DNA of 64,000 bases. Source: Dicaeum eximium (lineage: Eukaryota; Chordata; Aves; Passeriformes; Dicaeidae). Both the position numbers and the translations under genes were made by a program. The notes under the pieces were generated by a model that saw only the letters and a program-made list of their open reading frames with translations, was not told the DNA's origin and searched no databases. Where the stretch lies: the NCBI GenBank assembly GCA_013396995.1, contig VWZP01001416.1:3242-67241 (forward strand), given 5' to 3'. Shown here one piece after another: positions 1 to 9,160 of the stretch (its first letter is position 1; each line of letters starts with the position of its first letter).

Positions 1-2110
1 TGTGCCAGTGTGCCCGTGGGTGTGCCGGCATGCCCGTGGGCATCCAAGTGTTACCGCGGGTGTGCAAGGGGATGTGCGGGCGTGCCACGGTGCTCATGGT
101 TGTGCCAACATGCACACGGGGGTGCACGGGGGTGTGCGGGCGTGCCAGCGTGCCCGTGGGCGAGCCACACTGTCCGCGAGTGTGCACGGGTGTGTGCGGG
201 CGTACCAGCATGTCCACGGGTGTGCACGGGTGTGTGCGCGCATGCCAGAGTCCCCATGGGCATGCCAGGTCATCCGCAGGCATGCCAGTGTGTCCATGGG
301 CATGCCAGCGTGCTTGTGGGCATGCCAGCGGTCCCACGGTTGTGCACGGGGGTCTGTGGGCATGCCAGCAGGCCTATGGGTGTGCCAGCGTGCCCGTTGT
401 TGTACACCGGTGTGTGCAGGTTTACCAGTGTTCCCTTGGGTGTGCACGGGTGTGTGGGGGCATGCCAGTGTACCCGTGGGCGTGTCAGGGTGTCCGCGGG
501 TGTGCCAGCTAGCCAGTGGGTGTGCTAGGGTGCCTGTGATGTGTAAGTGTGCCTGTGGGTGTGCACAAGTATGTGCGGGCATGCCAGCACGCCCGCGGGC
601 GTGCCAGCGTGTCCATGGGCTTGCCAGCGTGCCTGCAGGTGTGCAATTGTGCCTGCGGGTGTGCACAGGTGTGTGCGGGTGGGCCAGCGTGCCCGCGGGC
701 ATGTCAACCCTCCGGCAAGTGTGCAAATGTGCAAGTGTGCTAGTGGGTGTGCACGGGTGTGTGCGGGCGTTCCAGCGTGCGCGTGGGCATGCCAGCATGT
801 CTGCGGGCATGCCAGAGTGCCCGCGAGTGTGCAATTGTCCACAGATTTTCACTTGTGTGTGCAGGTGTGCGAGCATGCCCACAGGCGTGCAAAAGTGCCC
901 ACGGTTCTGCGAGTGTGCCCGCGGGCATGTACGAGTTTCTGTGGGAGTGCGAGCGTGCCTGTGGGTGAGCGAGCATTCCTACGGGTGTGCACAAATATTT
1001 GTGTGCATGTGCGAGCATTCCCGGGGGGGTGCGAGCTTGACCGTGGGTATGCAGGAATGTCATGCGGGCGTGCGAGCTCGCTAGCAAGTGGGCACGAATG
1101 TGTACAGGCGTGCGAGCATGCCTGCCAGTGTGCAAGGATTCCCACAGTTGTGCGAGCATGCCCATGGGTGTTCGCGTGTGTGTGTGGGAGTGCGAGCATG
1201 CCTGCGGGTGTGCACAAGTGTCTGCCGGCGTGCGAGCATGTCCACGGGTGTGCACATATGTGTGTGCAGAAATGCGAGCATGCCCACGGGTGTGCACGAG
1301 TGTGTGAGGGCGTGCGATCGTTCCCGCAGGTGTCTAAAAGTGTGGGCGGGAATGTACGTGTGCCTGCAGGCGTGTGAGCAGGCCCGCGGTTGTGCGAGCG
1401 TGCCTGCGGGTGCGCACGTGTGTGTGCGGGCATGCGAGTGAGCCCACGAGTGGGCACGAGTGTGTACAGGCACGAGAGCGTGCCTGCAGGCGTGTGAATG
1501 TGCCCACAGGTGTTCACAAGTGTGTGCAGGCGCACGAGTGTGCCCGCAGGTGTGCACGAGGATGTGTGGGCGTGCAAAGGTGCTCGCGGGTGTTCGAGCA
1601 TGCCCGTGGGTGTGCACGAGTGTGCATGAGCCTGCGAGCATGCCGGTGAGTGTGCACTAGTGTATGTGGGAGTGCGAGAGCGCCCGTGGGTGTGCCGACT
1701 GTGTGCTGGCGTGCGAGTGAGCTCGCTGGCCTGTGACTGTGCCCCCGGGGGTGCAAGAGTGCCTGCAAACAAGCAAGAGTGCCCGTGGGTTTGCGAGCAA
1801 GCCCACTGGTGCGCGTATATGTGTGTGAGGTCGTGTGAGTGTGCCCACGGCTTTTCACAAGTGTCTACGGGGGTGCGAGCGTGCCTGCAGGTGTGCGAGC
1901 GTGCCCGCAGTTGTGCAACCGTGTCCACTAGTGTTCATGAGTGTGTGAGGGCATGCGAGCGCGCCCGCAAGAATGCGAGCGACCCCACAAGTGTGCAAAA
2001 GAGTGTCCAGGCGCGCGAGCGTGCCTGCAAATGTGCACAAGTGCATGCAGGCGTGCGAGCTTGACCGCAGGCATGCGAGCATGCCCATGGTTTTGAGAAC
2101 GTGCCCGGGG
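1..2110. repeat. 20-bp G-rich minisatellite array, truncated at the left window edge
   Basis: About 105 tandem copies of a 20-bp unit close to GTGCCAGCRTGCCCGTGGGY. The 20-bp phase can be followed by eye for hundreds of bases, with occasional 1-bp slips (for example near 540). Many unit pairs alternate between a GTGCCAGC or GTGCGAGC type and a GTGCACGGGTGTGTGCGGGC type, giving a 40-bp higher-order period. The array is strongly G-biased, CpG-rich and mostly alternating purine-pyrimidine. Because 20 is not a multiple of 3 and stop codons are rare in the unit, long frames stay open on both strands. Those frames encode Cys/Ala/Gly/Val-rich 20-residue repeats and are not genes. The array ends where the motif decays at about 2,110; its left end lies outside the window. 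Confidence 0.95.
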
Positions 2111-2394
2111 CCAAGGAAGAAGGCAGCCAAAGTTTTGTTTGTTTGTTTGGGCTTTAGTTTTGTTTTCTTTTTTTAATCTACTCCCCCTGACAGCTCTGGG
2201 CAGAGCTCTGTAACTGTATCTGACACTCGTCTGTGGCACAGTGGTGGTGGCAAAGGGGACCTTCCCTTGGAGCTGTCTGCAGAGAAATTAACATCAGTCC
2301 AGGCTGGGGGTGCTCAGCGGCCGGTCAGGTGCATTGATGGAACGTGGCTCTGGGTGCTTCCTTTTGAGCATCTCCAGGGGTGGAAGGTTGGGGT
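2111..2394. other. Spacer between two minisatellites
   Basis: Single-copy-looking sequence. It begins with T-rich and GTTT-like runs at about 2134-2176, followed by mixed sequence with no supportable gene or element. Confidence 0.6.
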
Positions 2395-2905
2395 TGCCAC
2401 TGCAGTGGTGCACAGAGAGGGGAACCCTGGGGCTGCAACCACTGTGGTGTCACAGAGAGTGGGACACTGGGTTTGCTACAGCTGCATTGTCACAGAGAGT
2501 AGAATGCTGGGGCTGCCGCTTCTGTGGTGTCACAGAAAGTGGTACGCTGGGGCTGCTAGGCCTGTGTTGTCAAAGTGAGAGTAATGGTAGGGCTGCAACT
2601 GCTGTGATGTCACAGAGAGTGGAATACTGGGGCTGCAACTGCTGTGATGTCACAGAGGGAGGGAATGCTGGGGCTGCCACTGCTGTGGTGTCACAGAGAG
2701 TGGAATGCTAGGGCTAACACTGCTGTGATGTCACAGAGAGTGGAATGCTGGACCTGCAACTGCTGTGTTTTCACTGACAGGGCCAGGCGGCAAGGCTGTG
2801 CCTTCAATTGCAGTGGTGTAACAGAGAGCGGAATATTGGGGCTGTCACCTCTTTAGTGACACAGAGAGTGGGACACTGGGGCTGCCGCTTCTGCATCATC
2901 AGAAA
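2395..2905. repeat. 40-bp minisatellite with a TG(A/G)TGTCACAGAGAG core
   Basis: The core CACAGAGAG or a close variant recurs at 2411, 2451, 2491, 2531, 2571, 2611, 2651, 2692, 2732 and 2772. That is a 40-bp period with one 1-bp slip; degenerate copies follow near 2821 and 2861. The rest of each unit reads roughly as TGGAATGCTGGGGCTGC plus CACTGCTG. About twelve units are present, more divergent at both ends. Frames open across the array (for example 2310-2711, plus) are repeat artefacts. The unit has no obvious similarity to the 20-bp array next to it. Confidence 0.93.
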
Positions 2906-3048
2906 GGCTGAGCCAAAGGGTGAGAATTGCAAAAGGGACTTAGGTGGGATGGAGAGGCAGTGGAACGATTGAGTGCAGCACCTGTGTCTGCAGAGAGAGC
3001 CCAACAAGCTCTGTCTGTGGAAAAAGTGGGAGGGGTGTGAAAAGCCTT

Positions 3049-3145
3049 GTAGAGCTGTGGCAGCCTTTGGGCCTTGATCATTCCCTAGGGAGCAAGNGTA
3101 GAGCTGTGACAGCCTTTGGGCCTTGATCATTCCCTAGGGAGCAAG
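3049..3145. repeat. 48-bp direct repeat flanking a single N (probable assembly join)
   Basis: Positions 3049-3096 and 3098-3145 are the same 48 bases with one mismatch (GTGGCAG versus GTGACAG), separated by one N at 3097. A one-base gap with identical ends is typical of two contig ends that overlap but were not merged. The duplication is therefore probably not biological. Confidence 0.85.
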
Positions 3146-3174
3146 GGAAGTGGTGGAAGAGCTTCAGGGGAGGG

Positions 3175-3343
3175 AGTGAGGGAGGAAGGGAGGAATAGAG
3201 TGAGGGAGGAAGGGAGGAATGGGAGGAATAGAGTGAGGGAGGAAGGGNTGTGATATTATGAACTTTCAGGCTGCTTGTTGAAAAGAGGTAAATTTCTGTA
3301 TGAGAGGTTTATCTATAGGGAGGGAGGGAGGGAGGGAGGGAGG
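3175..3343. repeat. Purine-rich tandem tract and (GGGA)n run
   Basis: From 3175 to 3247 the plus strand is almost entirely A and G, with repeated GAGTGAGGGAGG and AAGGGAGGAAT blocks broken by an N at 3248. At about 3318-3343 there is an uninterrupted GGGA repeat with six G3 runs, enough for a G-quadruplex. Confidence 0.85.
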
Positions 3344-3471
3344 AAAGTGTCTAGATCCAGGAATTCACTGGTAAAGAAATCCTAAACCAGGTCATTTCTC
3401 AATACAGGCAACGGCACCGCCCCAATCTGTTATTTGCTGGCACCACCAGTGCCCAGATCACACTACTTTAA

Positions 3472-4267
3472 ACTCACCAAACACTACACACTCACAATAG
3501 CCAGCACTAAATAATTAAAAAACTACCCTATACCTTATTCTACAACCCATAACAACATCCTAAAGCCTTAAAAAGAAATCCTTTAAAAACATAATACCCC
3601 CAAAAAAAGTTTAATCCAACAACAAAACATTCAATAACAACCTTATCAACACCTTAACCAAAAAACTTAACATTAAATAAATATACCATATCCCTTATCA
3701 TATACCAACCACAAAGCAAAACAATACGAGAAATTAATAAAAACTATCTAAACGCAATACATATAAAAATATTTCACAAATTAAAAACTGCATCCAACAA
3801 AATCCACCTAGTTAATTTAAGCCCCAAACTCCACTAACCAAACAGACCCTATCCAATCTGAACCCCTACACACAGTAAACAAAAACAAAATCCCAATAAT
3901 ACATATCAAAAGTCTACGTATCATATCATATCATATCATATCATATCATATCATATCATATCATATCATATCATATCATATATCATATCATATCATATCA
4001 TATCATATCATATCATATTATCATATCATATCATTTCACATATCGTATAATGCATATCATTCTTATTAAAAAATATTTAAATTAATTCTACCTCACATAC
4101 AAACAAACCCATTCATAAAGCAAACCCATTATCTTGACTTAAACAACAAAATACACATAGTAAATGTTACAAAAAAATAAACCAACACATTATATACCAC
4201 AAAAAAGTCTAATATTGAATAAAAACCATATATCAATGCCACTATTCACTAAATATCACTACCACAA
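3472..4267. other. G-depleted, A/C-rich block (candidate G-to-A edited retroelement)
   Basis: I counted 15 G against 112 C in 3481-3900 and found no GG dinucleotide between about 3440 and 4267, while CC is frequent. The block ends abruptly where GG reappears at 4268. Such one-sided loss is what heavy G-to-A change on one strand produces, as reported for APOBEC-edited LTR elements in songbirds. It carries stops in all frames and no conserved protein could be read. An A/C-biased satellite-like sequence is the main alternative. Confidence 0.6.
3919..4036. repeat. (ATATC)n pentanucleotide microsatellite
   Basis: About 20 copies of TCATA/ATATC on the plus strand, with a few irregular units such as TATATC and TATTATC. 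It lies inside the G-depleted block and shares its lack of G. Confidence 0.95.
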
Positions 4268-4660
4268 AGGTCGTGGAGCGGTGAGGGGAAACAAGCACAC
4301 AATCAATGTGATTGATAAGCAAGTTCCGACTTATTGAAAGATCCTACCAGCTTTTATAGTGATTGGCAAACAATAGGCGTTTCTCTAGCAAACAATAAGC
4401 TCTTATTGGATATGAGTTGCAAGTCATGTATAAGTGTTTTCTCTACTTGCGATTACAGTTTTTTGCAGCCAAGCTTCCTCTTATCCTTCAGCTTTCAGCA
4501 CATCCTTCCTCCCATCCTGTGCTGTTCCCCAGGCTCTCCCATTCTGTCCTCGTTCTGTTCTCGAGCTGCAACATTGTAGCATTCTACCCTAGCTGCTTGT
4601 CCCTGCAGATTTCTAGCATTGCTTGCTAATGCTACAATTGACAGCTAGGCACAGATTTTT
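4268..4660 (-). mobile_element. LTR-like segment, minus strand (boundaries approximate)
   Basis: Read on the minus strand, the segment has a CCAAT motif followed closely by TATAAAAG (near 4356), then AATAAG about 20 bases later, then a GC-richer end around 4268-4285. That order of promoter and polyadenylation-like signals fits a retroviral LTR. Base composition is normal, in sharp contrast to the G-poor blocks on both sides. No target-site duplication or clean TG...CA ends were found. Confidence 0.45.
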
Positions 4661-4739
4661 TTAAGGCCTAAAACCTAAACAGGATTTTTTAAACAGAGGA
4701 CCTATCAAATAGGTATTCTAAAGATCCGTGACCTTGCTC

Positions 4740-5410
4740 CTGCAACCAACTCTCAACAACCACTATCTATATTTAACTGTATATATATATGTATAGATAT
4801 AAATGCTCCAATATTAACTGGAGCATTAAGTGGACAATATAAAATTTTAAAAAAAAATTCCTAAAATGATATCATAATGCAATATCCTCTATCATCTACT
4901 TTATGCCCAAACATAAATTTTATAACTTAAAAAAAAGAAAATTCAGCACACAATTTATATACAATATTCACATCCTCCCCCAAATTCTCTCTCAGCTATA
5001 TTGTCTAACACCAAAAAAACCCCAAACAAAACAAAACAAAACAAAAAAAAACAAACCCCAAAACCCAAACCATGTTTTACTTTTTTTGAACTAACCCCTC
5101 ATTTGTGAGCTAAAACAAAAACAATTTCCCAAAACTGTAACATCATCTTCTAAAACCATTCAACTTTACCCCAACCCAAAAAACCAAGCTACCACCAGAA
5201 AAACCCCACTCCATGGCTCAAAAAAACCCACACCACACCCCAACTCAAAAAAACTCCAGACCACACCTGCAAAAAACCCCTCTGCATCTCCTGATTTTTC
5301 TCCACAATCGAAAATTTATTGTCTAACATTATTGAGTCTTTTTTCTCTCTTACTTGCATACACCCTACTTACTAAATAAAGAATTCTTTTCACTTTTTCT
5401 CAAAAAAAGT
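4740..5410. other. Second G-depleted, A/C/T-rich block
   Basis: A/T-rich with abundant CC and CAAA runs and very few G. GG occurs only at a few places (for example near 4818 and 5213). It contains an A/C-rich low-complexity core at about 5010-5075 and an AATAAA-like string near 5376. No coding frame is convincing. The strand bias has the same sign as at 3472-4267, so both blocks may derive from one sequence later split by the LTR-like segment. Confidence 0.5.
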
Positions 5411-6117
5411 TTCCTTTAAAGCGTATTAAAAATGACTGAAACGTGCCTTCTATTAAGAAACACATTCATTTCAAAGCATTTCCTTCTGGTTTGTCTCAAA
5501 CCGAGACACTTTCTAAGGTCTGGATCCCGTTCCGGTGCCCCAGACTCAAATCAATCTGCTCCGGCTCTGAAAACATCAGCGACACAGAACTTAGCTGCCA
5601 GCACGAAACACCTCGCTGTTTCTAACCCCCTATTCCTCAGGCCGGGCTCGGTCGTATGCTGTGCTACCACACTACAGAGAGAGATTCATCCCTGAGAACC
5701 GTTACACCGATATCCTCGGACATTCCATCTTCCATGGAGATATTGCAGGAACCTCCTACATTCCATTCTCTAGTACAGCAACAAGACAAAGTCCTCAGCC
5801 ACCCTGCGTCTTCATAAAATTGTGTACAAGGATTAAACAAGCCTCGAGGTCTGAGGGGCACCGTCTGCCCAAAAATCCCAACTCTGTACCCAGAGGAAAT
5901 GAACACCACAAAGAGATCAATGAATATCAGATGCATGGGACACTCTCAGCTTGGACCTGCAATTAACACAGCAATGGAAAAACGTGAGCCTGAAGGTTTC
6001 ATGACAGAATACAAAATGTACTGAACGCTGTTTCTAGAAGGTGTCCACATAATTATTTAAAGGTTTGGATCAGTTAAAGAGCAATACCAACAAAGCCCAC
6101 AGGCAAAAAGCCTGGGG
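5411..6117. other. Unassigned sequence with raised CpG content
   Basis: About 700 bp with more CpG than its neighbours at 5470-5720 and overlapping short open frames (5661-5966 plus, 5664-5936 minus). Neither frame matches a family I recognise, and both lengths are compatible with chance. An old retroelement remnant is possible but not shown. Confidence 0.4.
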
Positions 6118-6338
6118 TGTCACGGTTGGGTTTTTTCCCCTCTTCCTTTCAGTGACTTTTGCAAGCAAACTATGAAGCTACGAAGCCACAAGCGTCCCCC
6201 AGCGCCCTTTGCTGGGACTCGCCCCCGGGCTGGCGTCGCTCCACAGTGCCGGGGACCGGGGAGGCCCCGCGAGCCACGGGAGCGGTGGCNCCGCTGGCAT
6301 TCCCTCAGGGAATGCCAGCACTGCTCCCGCACAAGACA
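6118..6338 (+). mobile_element. Possible short LTR containing an assembly N
   Basis: Begins TGTCACGG and ends CACAAGACA, giving inverted TGTC/GACA termini. It is followed directly by TTTGGTGCTGG, which resembles the start of a primer binding site. It is GC-rich with several CpGs. No TATA box or AATAAA was seen inside, an N at 6290 may hide sequence, and no target-site duplication was found, so this call is tentative. Confidence 0.3.
6293..6319. repeat. Perfect 12-bp-arm palindrome beside an N
   Basis: GCTGGCATTCCC, a TCA loop, then the exact reverse complement GGGAATGCCAGC. It starts three bases after the N at 6290, so the hairpin may have disturbed sequencing or assembly. Confidence 0.9.
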
Positions 6339-6344
6339 TTTGGT

Positions 6345-7287
6345 GCTGGGGCACAGGCAGAAGGGCCCTCAAATGCAGCGGTACGCCCCGATTTAAACCT
6401 TTCAAATGCTGGGAAAGCTGGAGTTTCCTTCAATTGAACCCCTGAAACTGAGGCAACAATGCGTGTTCACCTCACCTTAAACCAGTACAATGGCAAATAA
6501 ATGTTTTCTCCCCTTCAATTTAATCTCCTAATATAGCAGAAAATAAGTGGTTTTCCACAAATTAAATCTCTCAAATGATTGGGGAAAGGAGGCTTTTTAC
6601 CTCAGTTCAAACCTTTACAAAGGAAGGTCAACAAAGCTTGTCATGAGCTATTTGAAATTTTAGCATATGAAGAATGCTTTTTCCCTAGAGTTTGACTCAT
6701 TCTCAGTTCTGTGCATGTGAACAGTACTAATAAAGTCAGATTTCTTACCTAAACGGCTCATGTAGACATATAGAAAGGTTCATGCCTGCGTGTATACTTT
6801 ATGTTTTTTATTAGATCCTGTCTCTGAGGAACTGCTCACTGTATTTCTAAATTGTTTTCAAATGTGAGATCCTGGTATCTTAACTGCAGAGGGTAAGAAA
6901 TACCTTCAACATTTTCTTTCACACTGTAAGCAAAACTAAGTACAGAACAGCCCCGAGAGAGTGATGAATTAAAAGTGAGATGTTTAATTTAGTCTGGGCT
7001 TCAGTTCATATTGTTCTTAGTCCATTATTTATAAGAGGTTTTATACTTTACTGTAAGCACTCAGTGTTTGAGGTCACCATTTTTCTGCTAAACCATCTAT
7101 TAAATGAATAAAAGTCTTCTATGTACTGTTGCCATTCCTCAATATTTATCTAAACTTATCTTTAGTCTTTGCTTCTCTTGTCATTGCTTTCCTGACCTTT
7201 TTTCTTTTGGAGTGTGGCTAAGCAAAATATATCAATTTTATGAGTTCCCAATAGGAAGAGGTTGAAGAAAAACAGTTGAGTAATATT
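6345..7287. other. No gene seen
   Basis: Ordinary AT-rich sequence between LTRs. I see no coding frame, RNA gene or structured repeat. Confidence 0.6.
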
Positions 7288-7293
7288 TATAGG

Positions 7294-7840
7294 TGTGGCA
7301 TCCCAGGGGGAGACTTCCCGCCCCTGGGATAGCCACATGGTTTAATCCACATCGGGGAACGCCCCTTGTCTCCCAGGAGACAAGGTGTCTGTCATACATG
7401 TTCCACTCCTTTGTTCCAGATAGTTCTATTATGTTAGCTAGTTGATTTGTTATCATTCTTGTCAATCCCCTGAGACCGTATTCCTATTTGCCCTCATGCG
7501 TTTCCCCTCCCATGTTCTAAAATGTGATTGGCTAGCCGGACTGATATTTAACCCCGGTGCACAGACACTCGGGGGCCGTTTTGCCGTCAGTGCTGGTGAC
7601 TCAGTTGCTGGCGTGTGAGTGGTCCTTGCAGCGGTCTGCTGTACCCGATTGGGTCACAATAAAGCCTGATCACGAACAGCAGATCGCGTCCTCCTCTCCT
7701 TTGTCGGCGAACGGGGGCTGCGCTTTTCGGGAAGCAAAAACCCCTGTCACTGGGGACGCCCGGTGACAGCGAGGGACTTAACACCTACTGCCGGTGGTGT
7801 CCAACCGATAACATCTCCCCCGAAACCGGACACCGCCGCA
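7294..7840 (+). mobile_element. Solo LTR of an endogenous retrovirus, 547 bp, 6-bp TSD
   Basis: Starts TGTGGCATCCC and ends CACCGCCGCA, with the same TATAGG duplication at 7288-7293 and 7841-7846. Inside are an inverted CCAAT (GATTGG, near 7527), a TATA-like GATATTTAA (near 7543) and AATAAA at 7658-7663, in U3-R order on the plus strand. No internal retroviral sequence remains, so this is a solo LTR left by recombination between two LTRs. A 6-bp duplication is usual for class II (alpha/beta-like) elements. It retains many CpGs, which suggests a fairly recent insertion. Confidence 0.93.
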
Positions 7841-7846
7841 TATAGG

Positions 7847-9154
7847 TACAAAGACTACTTCAGAATTCAAAATATTAGACTAATCTGCTTTGCATGAAGG
7901 ACTAATTAATCCAGTCCTAACGAATGCTTTTTTATTTTTATTTCTTATAGGGTAAAACACGTAGAACAAGGTTTTTAAACTTGAGAACCCCATTTCTTGG
8001 ATGCCATGTAGAACTGGGCATGTCAGGAGCCTGGGAGGACGAGCTTGCTGCAGAGAAGGGACTTCTCCTTCCCCTCAGCCAGGCGGGGGAGCACCGGGTT
8101 TGGGTATTCTCCTGCAGTGTGATTACTTCTTGTTCGTAAGTGCCTTCAGAACACCCTGACCTCAGTAAATATTTTGTCCTAAACTATGAGAAAACAGAGC
8201 TGGTAGCAGTGGATCCTCTCTAGCTGTTTGCTGTTCTTGTTTTCAGGCTGTATCTGCATATTCTAAGCTGGCTACACTGTAACTGTAATTTGTTGTGGTT
8301 AATTGGAGTGAAAATGAAGAAACTGGAGCCAGCAGAAATTGCTGTAGAAAGCACTTTGCTACTTACAGGATAGTGTTTCTGGGTTCTTACTGTGCTGTTA
8401 CTTTCTGCCTTTATCTAGATGAAAGTATATCTGCCCCTTCTGTTATGCTACACCCAATTCCTGTGGAAAAATGAGAGGTTTTTTGCTTTCTTCCTTGGAG
8501 AATCTCTTAACCATGAAGAGGTTATGGAGCAGGTAAGCACCATCACTGCTCTCTTCCTCTGCACATCTTTAGAAGAAAAGTGGTAATCCTGTTCTTGTTT
8601 GGAGAGGAAATTGATTGTGGGATCATGCTCATCAGGTGTGCTCTGGACTCTGCACGCAAAGTCACCATTTGTGATACTACACTGGGGATTGGTTACAGAC
8701 CACTAGTAGGAGTTTCCATCTTCTTCATGTGTTCTGGACACTAAATTCCTCCTCAGTTTTGTAGGAGTGAACATTTCACTGGAGTTCAGAGATACCTGAC
8801 TAAAAGATACAGACCTAAACTTCCAGATTCATTAATGTAGTTGGATGCCATGAGTTTCTCTGAAAATCATTTCCCTCAGCCATTTTGGGTGTCTTCCTTG
8901 GCGACACATATTTTACATGATGTGCTGCTTTTGGACCTGTATCTCTATACTGGGGCAGTATAGAGACAGCAGTGGGGAGAATCAGTGCATAACAGGACTG
9001 GATCTGGGTGAGGCCAGGACTGCACTCAATGGCTGTTCAGTCCCTGCTTTGATGTTTTCATGCCCAGTCTCCACAAAGCACTTCTGTAGCATGTGGGATT
9101 TGCCTGTTCTAGGCTACAAGAGGCTGAGTGCTGTTTATAATTACGTTCTAATTT
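7847..9154. other. No gene seen
   Basis: Mixed single-copy-looking sequence between two solo LTRs. A 38-codon frame at 8420-8533 sits between an AG and a GTAAGC but is too short to support an exon call. Confidence 0.55.
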
Positions 9155-9160
9155 ACAGAG

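Larger units (their letters stand above)
2906..3471. other. Purine-rich low-complexity interval with two assembly Ns
   Basis: Contains a 48-bp direct repeat around a single N at 3097, a tandem GAGTGAGGGAGGAAGGGAGGAAT-type purine tract (3175-3247) that runs into another N at 3248, and a (GGGA)n run at about 3318-3343. No gene is visible. Both Ns mark places where the assembly was uncertain. Confidence 0.8.

Noticed and set aside
2..1084. 360-codon plus-strand frame rich in Cys and Ala
   Set aside because: It is the 20-bp minisatellite read in one phase; other phases and the opposite strand are equally open.
849..1928. 359-codon minus-strand frame rich in His and Thr
   Set aside because: The reverse strand of the same minisatellite; no independent coding evidence.
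3098..3145. Biological tandem duplication
   Set aside because: The single N between near-identical ends fits an assembly overlap better.
3919..4036. CRISPR-like array
   Set aside because: A simple pentanucleotide microsatellite with no spacers, in a vertebrate genome.
5661..5966. Overlapping 101-codon plus and 90-codon minus frames
   Set aside because: No recognisable protein on either strand; only the raised CpG content was worth recording.
8420..8533. 38-codon frame between an AG and GTAAGC, starting with Met and hydrophobic residues
   Set aside because: Too short to be significant; no partner exon or conserved peptide visible.
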